Assembly (NCBI GenBank): GCA_028285465.1
Contig: JANQPD010000013.1
Coordinates: 1-48,135, forward strand
DNA: 48,135 bases
Reading direction: 5' to 3'
Origin: Owenweeksia sp.
GTDB lineage: Bacteria > Bacteroidota > Bacteroidia > Flavobacteriales > Schleiferiaceae
The notes under the pieces were generated by a model. That model was given only the letters and a program-made list of their open reading frames with translations. It searched no databases and was not told the origin of the DNA. The translations under genes were made by a program, and so were the position numbers. Positions 25,082-33,853 of the stretch are shown one piece after another (positions within the stretch are counted from its first letter, which is position 1; each line of letters opens with the position of its first letter).

Positions 25082-28000
25082 ATGAAAGCCCGTGCACTCT
25101 GCTTGCTCTTTTTTCTATCTGTAAAATTCCTTTGGGCCCAGGGAGACGGCCTCCCCAACCCGGTTTACGTAGCTGAACCGGATCTCACCCGCACCATAGA
25201 CCAAAGCAAAGCGGTGTACGCCATCCCGGCCAGTATAAACGTAGCTAAAGGCAATGCCTCCTATACCATACCCATTGAAGTACCTTCCGGCATAAACGGA
25301 GTGACACCTACCGTAGCGGTATCGTATAGTTCCGCAGGCGGGCACGGTTTACTGGGGTGGGGCTGGCACCTCGCTGCCGGCAGTGAGATTACCCAAAGTA
25401 GCAAAGTATATGCCCTGGACGGGGTAAAGCGCCCCATGGAATTTACCAACACCGATAACCCGCTTACCCTGGACGGGCAACGGCTGGTGCTGATCAGCGG
25501 GGATGGCTTTATTGGGGGCAGTGAATACCGCACCTATATAGAATCGCACCAGCGCGTGACCGTACCGGACGGAGGTGGTTTCCTGGTGGAAACCAAAAAC
25601 GGTTTAAAGAAGTATTACGGGCGTACGGCTGCTTCCCAACTGGCCTTCCAGGTAAACGGTACGGGCATTGTGCACAAATGGCTGCTGGATGAAGTGCGGG
25701 ACCGCAACGGCAACCGCATGCTGTACGATTACATATTGGATGCCGCCACCAACAGCTACCGCTTAAACCGCATTCAATACATCATTATAGGGCAACAAAG
25801 TCCGAAAGCCGAAGTACGCTTTTACTATACCTCCCGTACGGATGTTAAGTCGGGCTACATAGACGGGGAGCATGGGCGTTCCGAAGCCCTGTTGCAGCGC
25901 ATTGCCTCTACCTACAACGGCACGCACTTCTCCGAATACCGCTTTAAGTACAGCTTCCGCAGTGGGGTACAGGGCAGCGACTATTCCCGCCTGGTGGAGA
26001 TCGATTACGAAGGCCGCAACCGAAGTGGAGTAAACAGTACCCTGGTGCAATGGCATAATGCGGCCCCTGAGTTTGAGCTTGACCCGGATCTCAACCCGGA
26101 GTTAAAGAAAACATCAGAAGACCTCCACCAACAGTTGATCATGGACATTAACGGGGACGGACTTGATGATATTCTGTCTTTGGAGTATACGAAAATTGAT
26201 TTGGGAGATTGCTGGCACGACCTTAATAAATATCAAATGTCCAGGCATGAGTTTGAATTGTGGGCCAACATCAAGCAACGAGGCAGTGACAACTTTACAC
26301 GGGAAAAAATACTGGGGCCGATTACTTCCGAATACAAACCCGATGGTTGCCAGAGAATAGGTTTTTGCAAGATATATGCGGGGGATTTTAACGGGGACGG
26401 GCTAATGGATTTCCTGTTGCACCGGGCCGGAATACATGGAAGCGGCAAAAACTGGTGGAACCAGTTCCCGTATGACTATTATTTAAATACGCGCAGCAAC
26501 CCCGGTACGTTTACCAAAAGCCTTACCCACACACATAGGGATCATTTATTCCAGGGCTATGAGAATAAGGGCACAAGGGATGAAGCGCCCAATATGTACC
26601 CCTTTGCTTTAATCCCGGCCGATTTTGACGGGGACGGCATAACCGACATTGGGTATATGGGGTCGGATGGACTTACGGATGACAAGGATAAGGATTATGA
26701 GCCACATGTACTGATTACCTATACCAATCCTGATCTCAGTATTCAAAAAGAGCGGATCACGAATAATGGCAACAGTTGGGGAGAATTAGACAGTACCCGC
26801 ATCGGGGATTTTAACGGGGATGGCAAAGCCGATATCATGCTGTTACGTGCCAGCGGCAGTAGGATTATAGCGCCCGTTTCGCGGAACAACTGGATACAGC
26901 TGTATAACGGAAGTTTTCCCAATGTACACCATTACCTTCAAGTGGGCGACTTTAACGGGGACGGCATATCAGATATTATGGCGCAAACGCCCAGTATTAG
27001 TAATGACTTTTACATTAAACTCTTTGACGGGAATACATTTCTCCCCGGAACATATGTTGGCGCTAATTATGATATGCAATTCATTTTTTGGCAGGAGGGC
27101 ATTTCCCGCCCGGCTAACTTCCGGATTCCCCCGTATCCCTTTATCAGGGATGTGGATATGGATGGACGAGATGACCTTGTTGTGGTTACGGTAGACCGGG
27201 ATGTAGCGCACCCTTATCCACAGTATACCGTACAGGTACATTACAATAAAATTACCGGTTGGATGCATTCTTCTTACCAGATACCGCTGCATGAAATTGA
27301 CCTGTATACCCAATACGAGGACTTTTATTTTGCGGATTTTAATGGTTCCGGCAGGCCAGCTTTATTTTATTACGATTATAAAGGCGGGCTCAGATGGGCA
27401 ATGACCTTAACGTTCCGCCCCCTGGATAAATCCAGGTTGGTCCGCCAGATCCTGGACGGTTACAACCGCCTTACGGAGTTCCGGTACGACTACCTAAGCT
27501 CCCCGGCCGTATACACCCGGGCGCTGAATGCCTATCCCAACCCTTCTTTGATTGGCGGGATACCGGTGGTAAGCAAAGTGCTGCAAAAGGATTTTACAGG
27601 CAGTGTTACTTCCGATGTGGATTACAGCTATTTCTCGCTGCGCTATAACAGCCGGGGACTGGGCATGCTGGGCTTTAAAAAGGAGTTTACGGAAAACAAT
27701 CTTAGTGGCATCCGCAACGAAAGCTGGTTTGGCTTTATGGCCGGTAGCTTTAGCCAGCAAGACCACCTTTTTGTGCCCCTGGAACAGCGCAGTATGCTCA
27801 TGGCCGATGGCAGCCTGCTCGCCCAGAACCGCAGCAGCTACATACAAACCGACACCAAACTCAGCTACCCCAACGGCAATACCATCTTTAATTTCCCCCG
27901 CATCCTGGAAAGCCTCAGCAGCGATTTTATCAAACAGACCGGCACCCGGAGCAGCAATTTCCAATACGATAACGCGGGGAATGTACTGCACTCCGAAGAG

Positions 28001-31000
28001 CGTATCTACAACAATACCACCCATAGCGGCACACCCCTCTTTACCCGGATCACCACCGGTACGTATGTAAGCAATGGAAGTTGGCTGAACTGGTTACCCG
28101 CTACGCTTAGCGTAAGCAGTACCCGGGCCGGCAGCAATGCCGTAAGCGAAACCAGTAGTTTTACCTATACTTCTGAGGGAAACCTGTCCAGCCGCCTTAC
28201 GCAAGCCGGCAGCCCCTATGCCCTTACCGAAAACTTCAGTTACAACAATTACGGCAACCTGTTGCAAAAAACACTTACCCCTAGCGGTATGCCTGCCCGT
28301 ACCACCGGCTTTACCTATACGGCTGACCAGCGCTTTATAGCCACAAAAACCAATCCCCTTAGTTGGGTCAGCACTTTCCAGTACGACCTGCTTTCGGAAA
28401 CACTGCTGACGGAAGAGGATGCCAACACCCTGCAAACCACCTATACCTACGATGACCTGGGCCGCCTTATCAAAACCGTTTTCCCGGATGGGAATGAAGA
28501 AGACATCGCCTGTATATGGGATGTAGGGCAAACCGAAAGCGGGGCGCTGTACTACAAAAGTGTGTCCGGCACCTACCGCCCCACGGCTCAAAGCTGGTAT
28601 AGCGGGCGCCTGCAACCAATGCTCAGCAAAGTAAAGAACCGCAACAACCAGTGGACGCAAAGGCGCCGGCTTTACAACGCCAAAGGAGAGCTATGGAAAA
28701 CCTCTTTGCCCTATGTTTCCGGCAGTCCGCAGTACACGGTGTTTAGCTACGATGCCTATGGCCGCCTGCTTTCAGAAGAAAAGCCCACAGGGCTGATCAT
28801 AGAAAACACCTATACCACCAACAGCGTACGTACCGAAAACCGCTCTACCGGCCAGGCCAATACCAAAACCTACGATGCCCTGGGCCAGCTTGTAAGCATT
28901 ACCGATGCCGGGGGCAGCCTGAGCTATACCTACAACAGCTGGAACAAACCGCTGTGGATTAACAGCCCTTCGGACGCCACTACCATGGACTATGACCACT
29001 ACGGTTTTCAAACCGGCCTGCACGACCCGGCCGCGGGCAGCATGACCTATGGCTACAACGCCCTGGGCGAACTGACCCGGCAGGAGGATGCCCGCGGGAA
29101 TGTATTTACGATGAGCTATGACAAACTGGGGCGGATCAAAACGAAAAACGGCCCGGACGGCAGCTATACCTATGGGTATGATGATTTTAAGGGAGCGCTT
29201 AAGGGGGTGCTCTCGCCCTACAATACAGCTACGGGCTACACTTATGACGATTTTGGCCGGCTCATAAAACAAACCGAACTGGTAGAAGGTGAGGAGTACA
29301 CCATGGAATACACCTACAACAGTACAAGCGGCCTGCAGGAAGAGGTCCATTACCCCAATGGTTTGGTGGTAAAACAGGAATATGACGCCAACGGCTACCT
29401 CAACAAGATCAGCCGCCCGGCTACCGGCCAGTTGATCTGGGAGTACGGGAACCAGGATGCTTTTGGCCACCTTACCGGATATACCCTGGGCAATACCCAG
29501 GTAAACCGCAGCTATGGAGCCACCAGCGGGCTGCCCTCCGAGTATTACAACGACCAGGACTTCCATTACGGTTTTGGTTTTAACCTGAACACCGGGAATC
29601 TTGAAGAGCGGGAAAACCTGGCCTATGGCCTTACCGAAAGCTTTTCCTACGATGCCCTGGACCGGCTTACCGACCAGGAGGGGGCGGGTAGCGTGGTGAA
29701 CGTGGAGTACGAAAACAGCGGCAACATCCTGGCCAAAAGCGATGTGGGGGTATACGAAAACACCTCATCCGGCCAGACAGAAGTGGTCGGTGAGGTGCAA
29801 AACATCGCAGAAGAAACCCAGCTGATCACCTATACCCCTTTTAACAGCGTGGCCACCATTATGGAGGGGGCTTTTGAAGCGTATTTTACCTACGGTTCGG
29901 ACGAGCAACGCAGGAAAATGGAGATCCTCAAAGACGGAGACCCCTACCGGGTGCGTACCTATTTGTTTGGCGGTTTATTCGAGCGCGACTTTAAAGACGA
30001 AATGATCCGGGAACTGGCCTATGTATACACCCCCGGTGGGCAGGAAGCCGTTTACGTAAACGAAGAAGGCACCAACGATTATGCCCTGTACCTGCTTAAC
30101 CGCGACTACCTGGGCTCGGTACTTTCTATAACCAACGCAGACGGGCTTACGTTGGAGCGCTACAGCTACGATGCCTGGGGCAACAGGCGTAACCCGCTCA
30201 CCTGGCAAAACGAGTACATACCGGGAGAAGACCAAAAACTTTTCGAGGGGCTGTTTTACCGCGGCTTTACGGGGCATGAGCATTTGGATTGCTTTGGGCT
30301 GATCAATATGAACGGGCGGCTGTACGACCCCTTGCTGGGCCGCATGCTCAGCCCGGACAATTTTGTGCAGAACGCAGGCTTTACCCAGAATTTTAACCGC
30401 TATGCCTATGTATACAACAACCCACTCAAATATACTGACCCGGATGGGGAGTGGGTACACCTGGCGATAGGGGCTGCTATTGGAGGAACGTTCAACTGGA
30501 TTGCAAATGGAGCGCAATTTAATACGAAAGGATTAGGTTATTTTGGAGTGGGTGCATTAGCCGGAGCATTAGGAGCCGGTGTGGGGGTTGGTATCCAAAC
30601 AGCCAGTGCTGGCGCATCATTTGGAGCTGGCTTTGTTGGTTCTTCACAAGGAATATCCACAATTTTATCAGCCGGTTACACCAGTAGTTTTGTTAACGGG
30701 GCACTAGCAGGTGCGGGTGCTGGCTTTTCTGCTGGGTTTGTTTCTGGCTCTGGTAATTCCTGGTTGGCTGGAGACAGCTTTGGAGGGGGGCTTGTTTCTG
30801 GATTGAAAGGAGGTGGTGTAGGAGGGCTTATGGGTGCGTTTTCTGGTGGACTGGCTGGAGGTATAAGGGCTCATAGAAATGGATTGAATTTTTGGGATGG
30901 CTCCTATCACCTAACCTCTGAGGATATGGAATACTTAAATACTCTAACAGCTTCTATAGAGGAGATAACAAACTTAGCACCGGAATCTCCGGGTCAAATT

Positions 31001-31399
31001 GATTGGAGTCAGCCTAGAGTGAAAAAAGCTATTCATATGTACAAATGGATACGATATGAGAAAGCCACAGGTGTTGGGTTGGTACAATTAGATAAGGCAT
31101 TCTCCAATCTTGATATTGATGATGCGGGAATTGCCGGGTCTGGTTTTAATTCTGGGCTATTTAAGATTAGGTTTGGTGACAAAGTTTTTAAGACATCTCT
31201 TGACTTTAACATTTATCGAACTTATAAAGGTAGTATTTTAACTAAAGCTATAGACTTTAACGGAGGAAGCCCAGGTCAGTTTTATCGTGGCAATGATCTT
31301 TGGGGTTATATGGGAAGTGGAGCCAATAGTGCCGATTATCGATGGACAGCTCCTATGGATGGTTCTTTTAACTTTCTATTTAATTGGTTAGGATATTAA
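25082..31399 (+). CDS. Giant exported SpvB/FG-GAP/RHS repeat protein A with variable C-terminal tip
   Basis: The 2105-residue protein starts at 25082, giving a clean Sec signal peptide (cleavage after LWAQ). Residues about 35-330 are an SpvB/TcdB-like N-terminal domain (YTIPIEVPSGINGVTPTVAV). Seven FG-GAP/VCBS-like repeats follow near 354, 436, 513, 576, 620, 690 and 751, most with the calcium-loop pattern D-x-N/D-G-D-G-x-x-D. RHS/YD repeats (TYDALGQLVSITDAGG, SYDKLGRIKTKNGPDG) fill about 900-1650. The RHS core ends at YVYNNPLKYTDPDGEW (about 1788). A tip of about 317 residues follows: a Gly/Ala-rich stretch with repeated GAG and GGG motifs, then an unrecognised domain. This is the layout of polymorphic toxins or ABC-toxin cocoons. 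The tip DNA is visibly richer in A+T than the body. No T9SS sorting domain is present. Confidence 0.9.
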   Translation: MKARALCLLFFLSVKFLWAQGDGLPNPVYVAEPDLTRTIDQSKAVYAIPASINVAKGNASYTIPIEVPSGINGVTPTVAVSYSSAGGHGLLGWGWHLAAGSEITQSSKVYALDGVKRPMEFTNTDNPLTLDGQRLVLISGDGFIGGSEYRTYIESHQRVTVPDGGGFLVETKNGLKKYYGRTAASQLAFQVNGTGIVHKWLLDEVRDRNGNRMLYDYILDAATNSYRLNRIQYIIIGQQSPKAEVRFYYTSRTDVKSGYIDGEHGRSEALLQRIASTYNGTHFSEYRFKYSFRSGVQGSDYSRLVEIDYEGRNRSGVNSTLVQWHNAAPEFELDPDLNPELKKTSEDLHQQLIMDINGDGLDDILSLEYTKIDLGDCWHDLNKYQMSRHEFELWANIKQRGSDNFTREKILGPITSEYKPDGCQRIGFCKIYAGDFNGDGLMDFLLHRAGIHGSGKNWWNQFPYDYYLNTRSNPGTFTKSLTHTHRDHLFQGYENKGTRDEAPNMYPFALIPADFDGDGITDIGYMGSDGLTDDKDKDYEPHVLITYTNPDLSIQKERITNNGNSWGELDSTRIGDFNGDGKADIMLLRASGSRIIAPVSRNNWIQLYNGSFPNVHHYLQVGDFNGDGISDIMAQTPSISNDFYIKLFDGNTFLPGTYVGANYDMQFIFWQEGISRPANFRIPPYPFIRDVDMDGRDDLVVVTVDRDVAHPYPQYTVQVHYNKITGWMHSSYQIPLHEIDLYTQYEDFYFADFNGSGRPALFYYDYKGGLRWAMTLTFRPLDKSRLVRQILDGYNRLTEFRYDYLSSPAVYTRALNAYPNPSLIGGIPVVSKVLQKDFTGSVTSDVDYSYFSLRYNSRGLGMLGFKKEFTENNLSGIRNESWFGFMAGSFSQQDHLFVPLEQRSMLMADGSLLAQNRSSYIQTDTKLSYPNGNTIFNFPRILESLSSDFIKQTGTRSSNFQYDNAGNVLHSEERIYNNTTHSGTPLFTRITTGTYVSNGSWLNWLPATLSVSSTRAGSNAVSETSSFTYTSEGNLSSRLTQAGSPYALTENFSYNNYGNLLQKTLTPSGMPARTTGFTYTADQRFIATKTNPLSWVSTFQYDLLSETLLTEEDANTLQTTYTYDDLGRLIKTVFPDGNEEDIACIWDVGQTESGALYYKSVSGTYRPTAQSWYSGRLQPMLSKVKNRNNQWTQRRRLYNAKGELWKTSLPYVSGSPQYTVFSYDAYGRLLSEEKPTGLIIENTYTTNSVRTENRSTGQANTKTYDALGQLVSITDAGGSLSYTYNSWNKPLWINSPSDATTMDYDHYGFQTGLHDPAAGSMTYGYNALGELTRQEDARGNVFTMSYDKLGRIKTKNGPDGSYTYGYDDFKGALKGVLSPYNTATGYTYDDFGRLIKQTELVEGEEYTMEYTYNSTSGLQEEVHYPNGLVVKQEYDANGYLNKISRPATGQLIWEYGNQDAFGHLTGYTLGNTQVNRSYGATSGLPSEYYNDQDFHYGFGFNLNTGNLEERENLAYGLTESFSYDALDRLTDQEGAGSVVNVEYENSGNILAKSDVGVYENTSSGQTEVVGEVQNIAEETQLITYTPFNSVATIMEGAFEAYFTYGSDEQRRKMEILKDGDPYRVRTYLFGGLFERDFKDEMIRELAYVYTPGGQEAVYVNEEGTNDYALYLLNRDYLGSVLSITNADGLTLERYSYDAWGNRRNPLTWQNEYIPGEDQKLFEGLFYRGFTGHEHLDCFGLINMNGRLYDPLLGRMLSPDNFVQNAGFTQNFNRYAYVYNNPLKYTDPDGEWVHLAIGAAIGGTFNWIANGAQFNTKGLGYFGVGALAGALGAGVGVGIQTASAGASFGAGFVGSSQGISTILSAGYTSSFVNGALAGAGAGFSAGFVSGSGNSWLAGDSFGGGLVSGLKGGGVGGLMGAFSGGLAGGIRAHRNGLNFWDGSYHLTSEDMEYLNTLTASIEEITNLAPESPGQIDWSQPRVKKAIHMYKWIRYEKATGVGLVQLDKAFSNLDIDDAGIAGSGFNSGLFKIRFGDKVFKTSLDFNIYRTYKGSILTKAIDFNGGSPGQFYRGNDLWGYMGSGANSADYRWTAPMDGSFNFLFNWLGY

Positions 31400-31417
31400 T
31401 TTTAATAACTACTGGCT

Positions 31418-31972
31418 ATGAAGTATATGCCTTTTGTAATCGTATTACTATTTTCTAATTCTTGTTCTTTGACAAAGGAGTGTCTAAGTGAGCAAGAATT
31501 AATGTCTACTATTGTAAATTCAGGAGAAGAGTATTTTAAATCTAAAGAAAATACTGATGATCCATATCTTTTTATTCAAGAAGAAATAAATGCTAAAAAC
31601 TCTAAGGAGGATATTAAGAACTACTTTTGTAAGCATACGCAACTTCTTAAATCACTTTTTATTGAACTAAGCGTCCCTAAACGTGAATCATGCTATAACT
31701 ACTTCATTGATACAAGAATTTCTGATAAGGGATTACTATATTTAACATATAGCCTTGGAGAAAATAGCTTCATATCCAGTTTAGTTGACCATGAAAATTC
31801 ATTTATAAAGGACTATGCATCAAGTGTTATTTCTTGTGGAGATATCTGTCCTTCTTTGGTAATAGGAACACAACAATGGAATATTGATAAGAACAGTGAT
31901 ATTGAGGAACGCGCCCTATTCTTTTTACATGTTATTATTCTTGCCAATAGGTGTGTGAATACTGATGCTTAA
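31418..31972 (+). CDS. Small exported protein, candidate partner/immunity protein of RHS A
   Basis: The 184-residue protein starts 18 bases after the RHS A stop. It has an N-terminal hydrophobic segment with a weak lipobox (LLFSNSC, Cys16) and a mainly helical body with several Cys (CYNYF, CGDICPS). No family is recognised. It shares the low G+C of the RHS tip and is in the position where immunity genes usually lie. A signal peptide would put it in the envelope rather than the cytoplasm, so if it is immunity the toxin should act outside the cytoplasm. Alternative: an unrelated cargo gene. Confidence 0.6.
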   Translation: MKYMPFVIVLLFSNSCSLTKECLSEQELMSTIVNSGEEYFKSKENTDDPYLFIQEEINAKNSKEDIKNYFCKHTQLLKSLFIELSVPKRESCYNYFIDTRISDKGLLYLTYSLGENSFISSLVDHENSFIKDYASSVISCGDICPSLVIGTQQWNIDKNSDIEERALFFLHVIILANRCVNTDA

Positions 31973-32008
31973 AGCCACCGTAGATCAACTTAAAGATATC
32001 AAAACATA

Positions 32009-32128
32009 ATGGACAAGGCTATTGGAAATGTTCTTTCTATTGAGATTAATAGATGCGATGGCTCTTACCTTTCAACTTCTAGAGGAAATTATTCGATAAT
32101 TAACCCTCCATTATCCCGTTTTTTATAG
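32009..32128 (+). CDS. Short unrecognised reading frame, possibly a gene remnant
   Basis: An ATG at 32009 opens 39 codons (MDKAIGNVLSIEINRCDGS...) ending at 32128 in the AT-rich gap between two exported-protein genes. It overlaps the end of another short frame (about 31964-32010, reading MLKATVDQLKDIKT). No promoter, signal peptide or family is seen. It may be chance or debris of a former tip or immunity gene. Confidence 0.2.
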   Translation: MDKAIGNVLSIEINRCDGSYLSTSRGNYSIINPPLSRFL

Positions 32129-32149
32129 TTTTATGTTTATGAGATAGTT

Positions 32150-32647
32150 ATGAAAAACTACATTACACTTTTACTTCTTCTTGGTATTTATAAAACTTAC
32201 TCTCAAGTTAGAGATACTTTGAATATTAGGCAGCATTCTATTGAAACATCCTATGTATACACATATGAAGGTGTTTTTTTCTTTCCCAAAAAAGATTTAG
32301 ATAATACTCCAGATTCGACTATTTCTTTTTGTGAAAATCATAGCTCTTTATTCATAGTTCGTGGGTTAGAATTGTCGGAAAGACAATTCTTAGAATTAGG
32401 ATTGAAGTCGAGAGATATTGATGAGGATAATTGTTTCTATGTATATAGGAGAGATGATCTTAAGTCTTGTGTTGGAAAAACAATATTTGACGTGAGTCTA
32501 GATATCCCCATTGAGTATAATTCACTGAAGGTAGAAAGTACTCATCAAAAAGAAAAACTTAAGAATATTGATATTGAAAAAGTTAAGTTATTAAAGATTA
32601 AGCGTTGTTTATTTAGAAAAGATAAGTTAGTAATAAATACTAATTAG
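32150..32647 (+). CDS. Small secreted protein of unknown function in RHS locus A
   Basis: The 165-residue protein has a Sec signal peptide (MKNYITLLLLLGIYKTYSQ). The mature part has mixed helix/strand predictions by eye and a Lys-rich C-terminus (KEKLKNIDIEKVKLLKIKR). Two Cys lie in the middle (NCFYVY, KSCVGK). No known family. AT-rich like its neighbours. The next gene follows after 4 bases, so the two are probably co-transcribed. Confidence 0.6.
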   Translation: MKNYITLLLLLGIYKTYSQVRDTLNIRQHSIETSYVYTYEGVFFFPKKDLDNTPDSTISFCENHSSLFIVRGLELSERQFLELGLKSRDIDEDNCFYVYRRDDLKSCVGKTIFDVSLDIPIEYNSLKVESTHQKEKLKNIDIEKVKLLKIKRCLFRKDKLVINTN

Positions 32648-32651
32648 AAAT

Positions 32652-33335
32652 ATGTTTGTTCTCTTATTTCTCATGCAATTGCTTTCAAGCATATCCACAC
32701 CTATTTGTGAAGTATACATAAATAATAATGAGTTTGTATGTTTTTGTGGGGATACAATTTCCTTTCGAATAAGCAATAAAGATGCCTTCGGAACATACAC
32801 TATTGGTAAAGGGGAATACAAGCTTAATAAAAAAGGGAAACTATGTTTAAAGGATTTTGATCTCACAAAAAGCTTGACTTCATATGTAAATAAATATCCA
32901 AACGAAAACAGGAGCATAGTTTTGACAGCAGTATGGGCAGATAGTACACCTGTTAAGTTTGCCACGGTCAATTTAAAAACTGATAAGTTAGACATACAAA
33001 CCTTCAGCAACGCAGAAGGAAAAGTATACCTAACAAAGGAGCAGGCTGAGTTGGTAAAGGATGTTGAGGTAGAGTTGGTTATTGAATCAGTCGGTTTCAA
33101 GACAAAAAAGACAATGACCCTTTTGCCGGGGTTTGTGTATGTTTTTAGATCAAGTACTGATGACAATGTTCCTTCTCTTCCCATAGAAGAAGAAAAAAAA
33201 ATATACTTTGAATTTGAAAAGAATATACTGAAGGTTAAAACGGAGTTGAGAGAGCATATAGTCCTGAAGGAGTATAAAAAAGTGACTTCGTGTGATAATT
33301 TACTTTTTGGGCATATTGAAGAAGGAAATCCTTAA
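32652..33335 (+). CDS. Secreted protein with carboxypeptidase-like regulatory domain in RHS locus A
   Basis: The 227-residue protein begins with a hydrophobic signal (MFVLLFLMQLLSSIS). A central part of about residues 95-165 reads like a CarboxypepD_reg/CNA-B-type beta-sandwich (ADSTPVKFATVNLKTD, FSNAEGKVYLTKEQ, VEVELVIESVGFKTKK), often used for surface or secretion-related functions in Bacteroidota. The Cys-rich N-terminal stretch (CEVYINNNEFVCFCGD) is unrecognised. AT-rich, 4 bases after the preceding gene. Function unknown. Confidence 0.6.
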   Translation: MFVLLFLMQLLSSISTPICEVYINNNEFVCFCGDTISFRISNKDAFGTYTIGKGEYKLNKKGKLCLKDFDLTKSLTSYVNKYPNENRSIVLTAVWADSTPVKFATVNLKTDKLDIQTFSNAEGKVYLTKEQAELVKDVEVELVIESVGFKTKKTMTLLPGFVYVFRSSTDDNVPSLPIEEEKKIYFEFEKNILKVKTELREHIVLKEYKKVTSCDNLLFGHIEEGNP

Positions 33336-33391
33336 TCTGCCTATAGGGCTGTAAATGAATGCAATGGAAATTATATCATAAAACAAGCAAT

Positions 33392-33841
33392 ATGAAAACA
33401 ACCTTATTCCTTATTGGCTTATGGCTGCCCACTTTGGTTTGGGCACAGGATGCCGTACAATACGGCTATGATGCCGCGGGCAACCGCATTAGCCGCGAAG
33501 TGGTCCAGCTCCGCACCGGCGGGGCAGCGGGTTCCGCTGTGCAAACAAACTCCCAGACGGCCCTGGACAGCGTATGGGGCGTACAGCAAGCCCTGGAAGA
33601 AAGCCTGCGCATAGAGCTGTACCCCAACCCTACCCAGGGCAGGGTACACCTTTTTCTGAGTGACGCACAAACCCAAATAGAAGAACTGCGCCTGCTGAAC
33701 CAGCAGGGCAAGCAGTTGTACCGGGAGAAAAACCTTACGGGTGAACAGGTACTAGACCTGCAGGCCCAAGCGGCCGGCACCTATTTCGTTTGGGTAGCCA
33801 TTCACGGGAAGATCCACCGCTTCCAGGTAGTAAAACACTAA
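33392..33841 (+). CDS. Small T9SS-sorted protein with RHS-like AGNRI motif (locus A)
   Basis: The 149-residue protein starts at 33392, with a signal peptide cleaved after WAQ. Directly behind it is VQYGYDAAGNRISREVVQ, which looks like a single RHS/YD repeat. A linker follows, then a T9SS type A C-terminal sorting domain from about residue 74 (IELYPNPTQGRVHLFL ... GTYFVWV ... HRFQVVKH). T9SS sorting domains direct export across the outer membrane and attachment to the surface. It is homologous to the small protein beside RHS locus B, so the link to RHS genes is not chance. The G+C content returns to that of the RHS A body here, unlike the three preceding genes. Function unknown. Confidence 0.8.
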   Translation: MKTTLFLIGLWLPTLVWAQDAVQYGYDAAGNRISREVVQLRTGGAAGSAVQTNSQTALDSVWGVQQALEESLRIELYPNPTQGRVHLFLSDAQTQIEELRLLNQQGKQLYREKNLTGEQVLDLQAQAAGTYFVWVAIHGKIHRFQVVKH

Positions 33842-33853
33842 AAAGCCTGCCGC

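Noticed and set aside
26140..27370. Repeated DNA in RHS A as a possible CRISPR array
   Set aside because: The repeats encode in-frame calcium-loop motifs at irregular distances; no spacers or cas genes.
28094..29566. Long open frames antisense to RHS gene A (188 and 264 codons)
   Set aside because: They lie opposite a clearly coding, codon-biased repeat region; no promoter, signal or known family. They are mirror frames of the RHS repeats.
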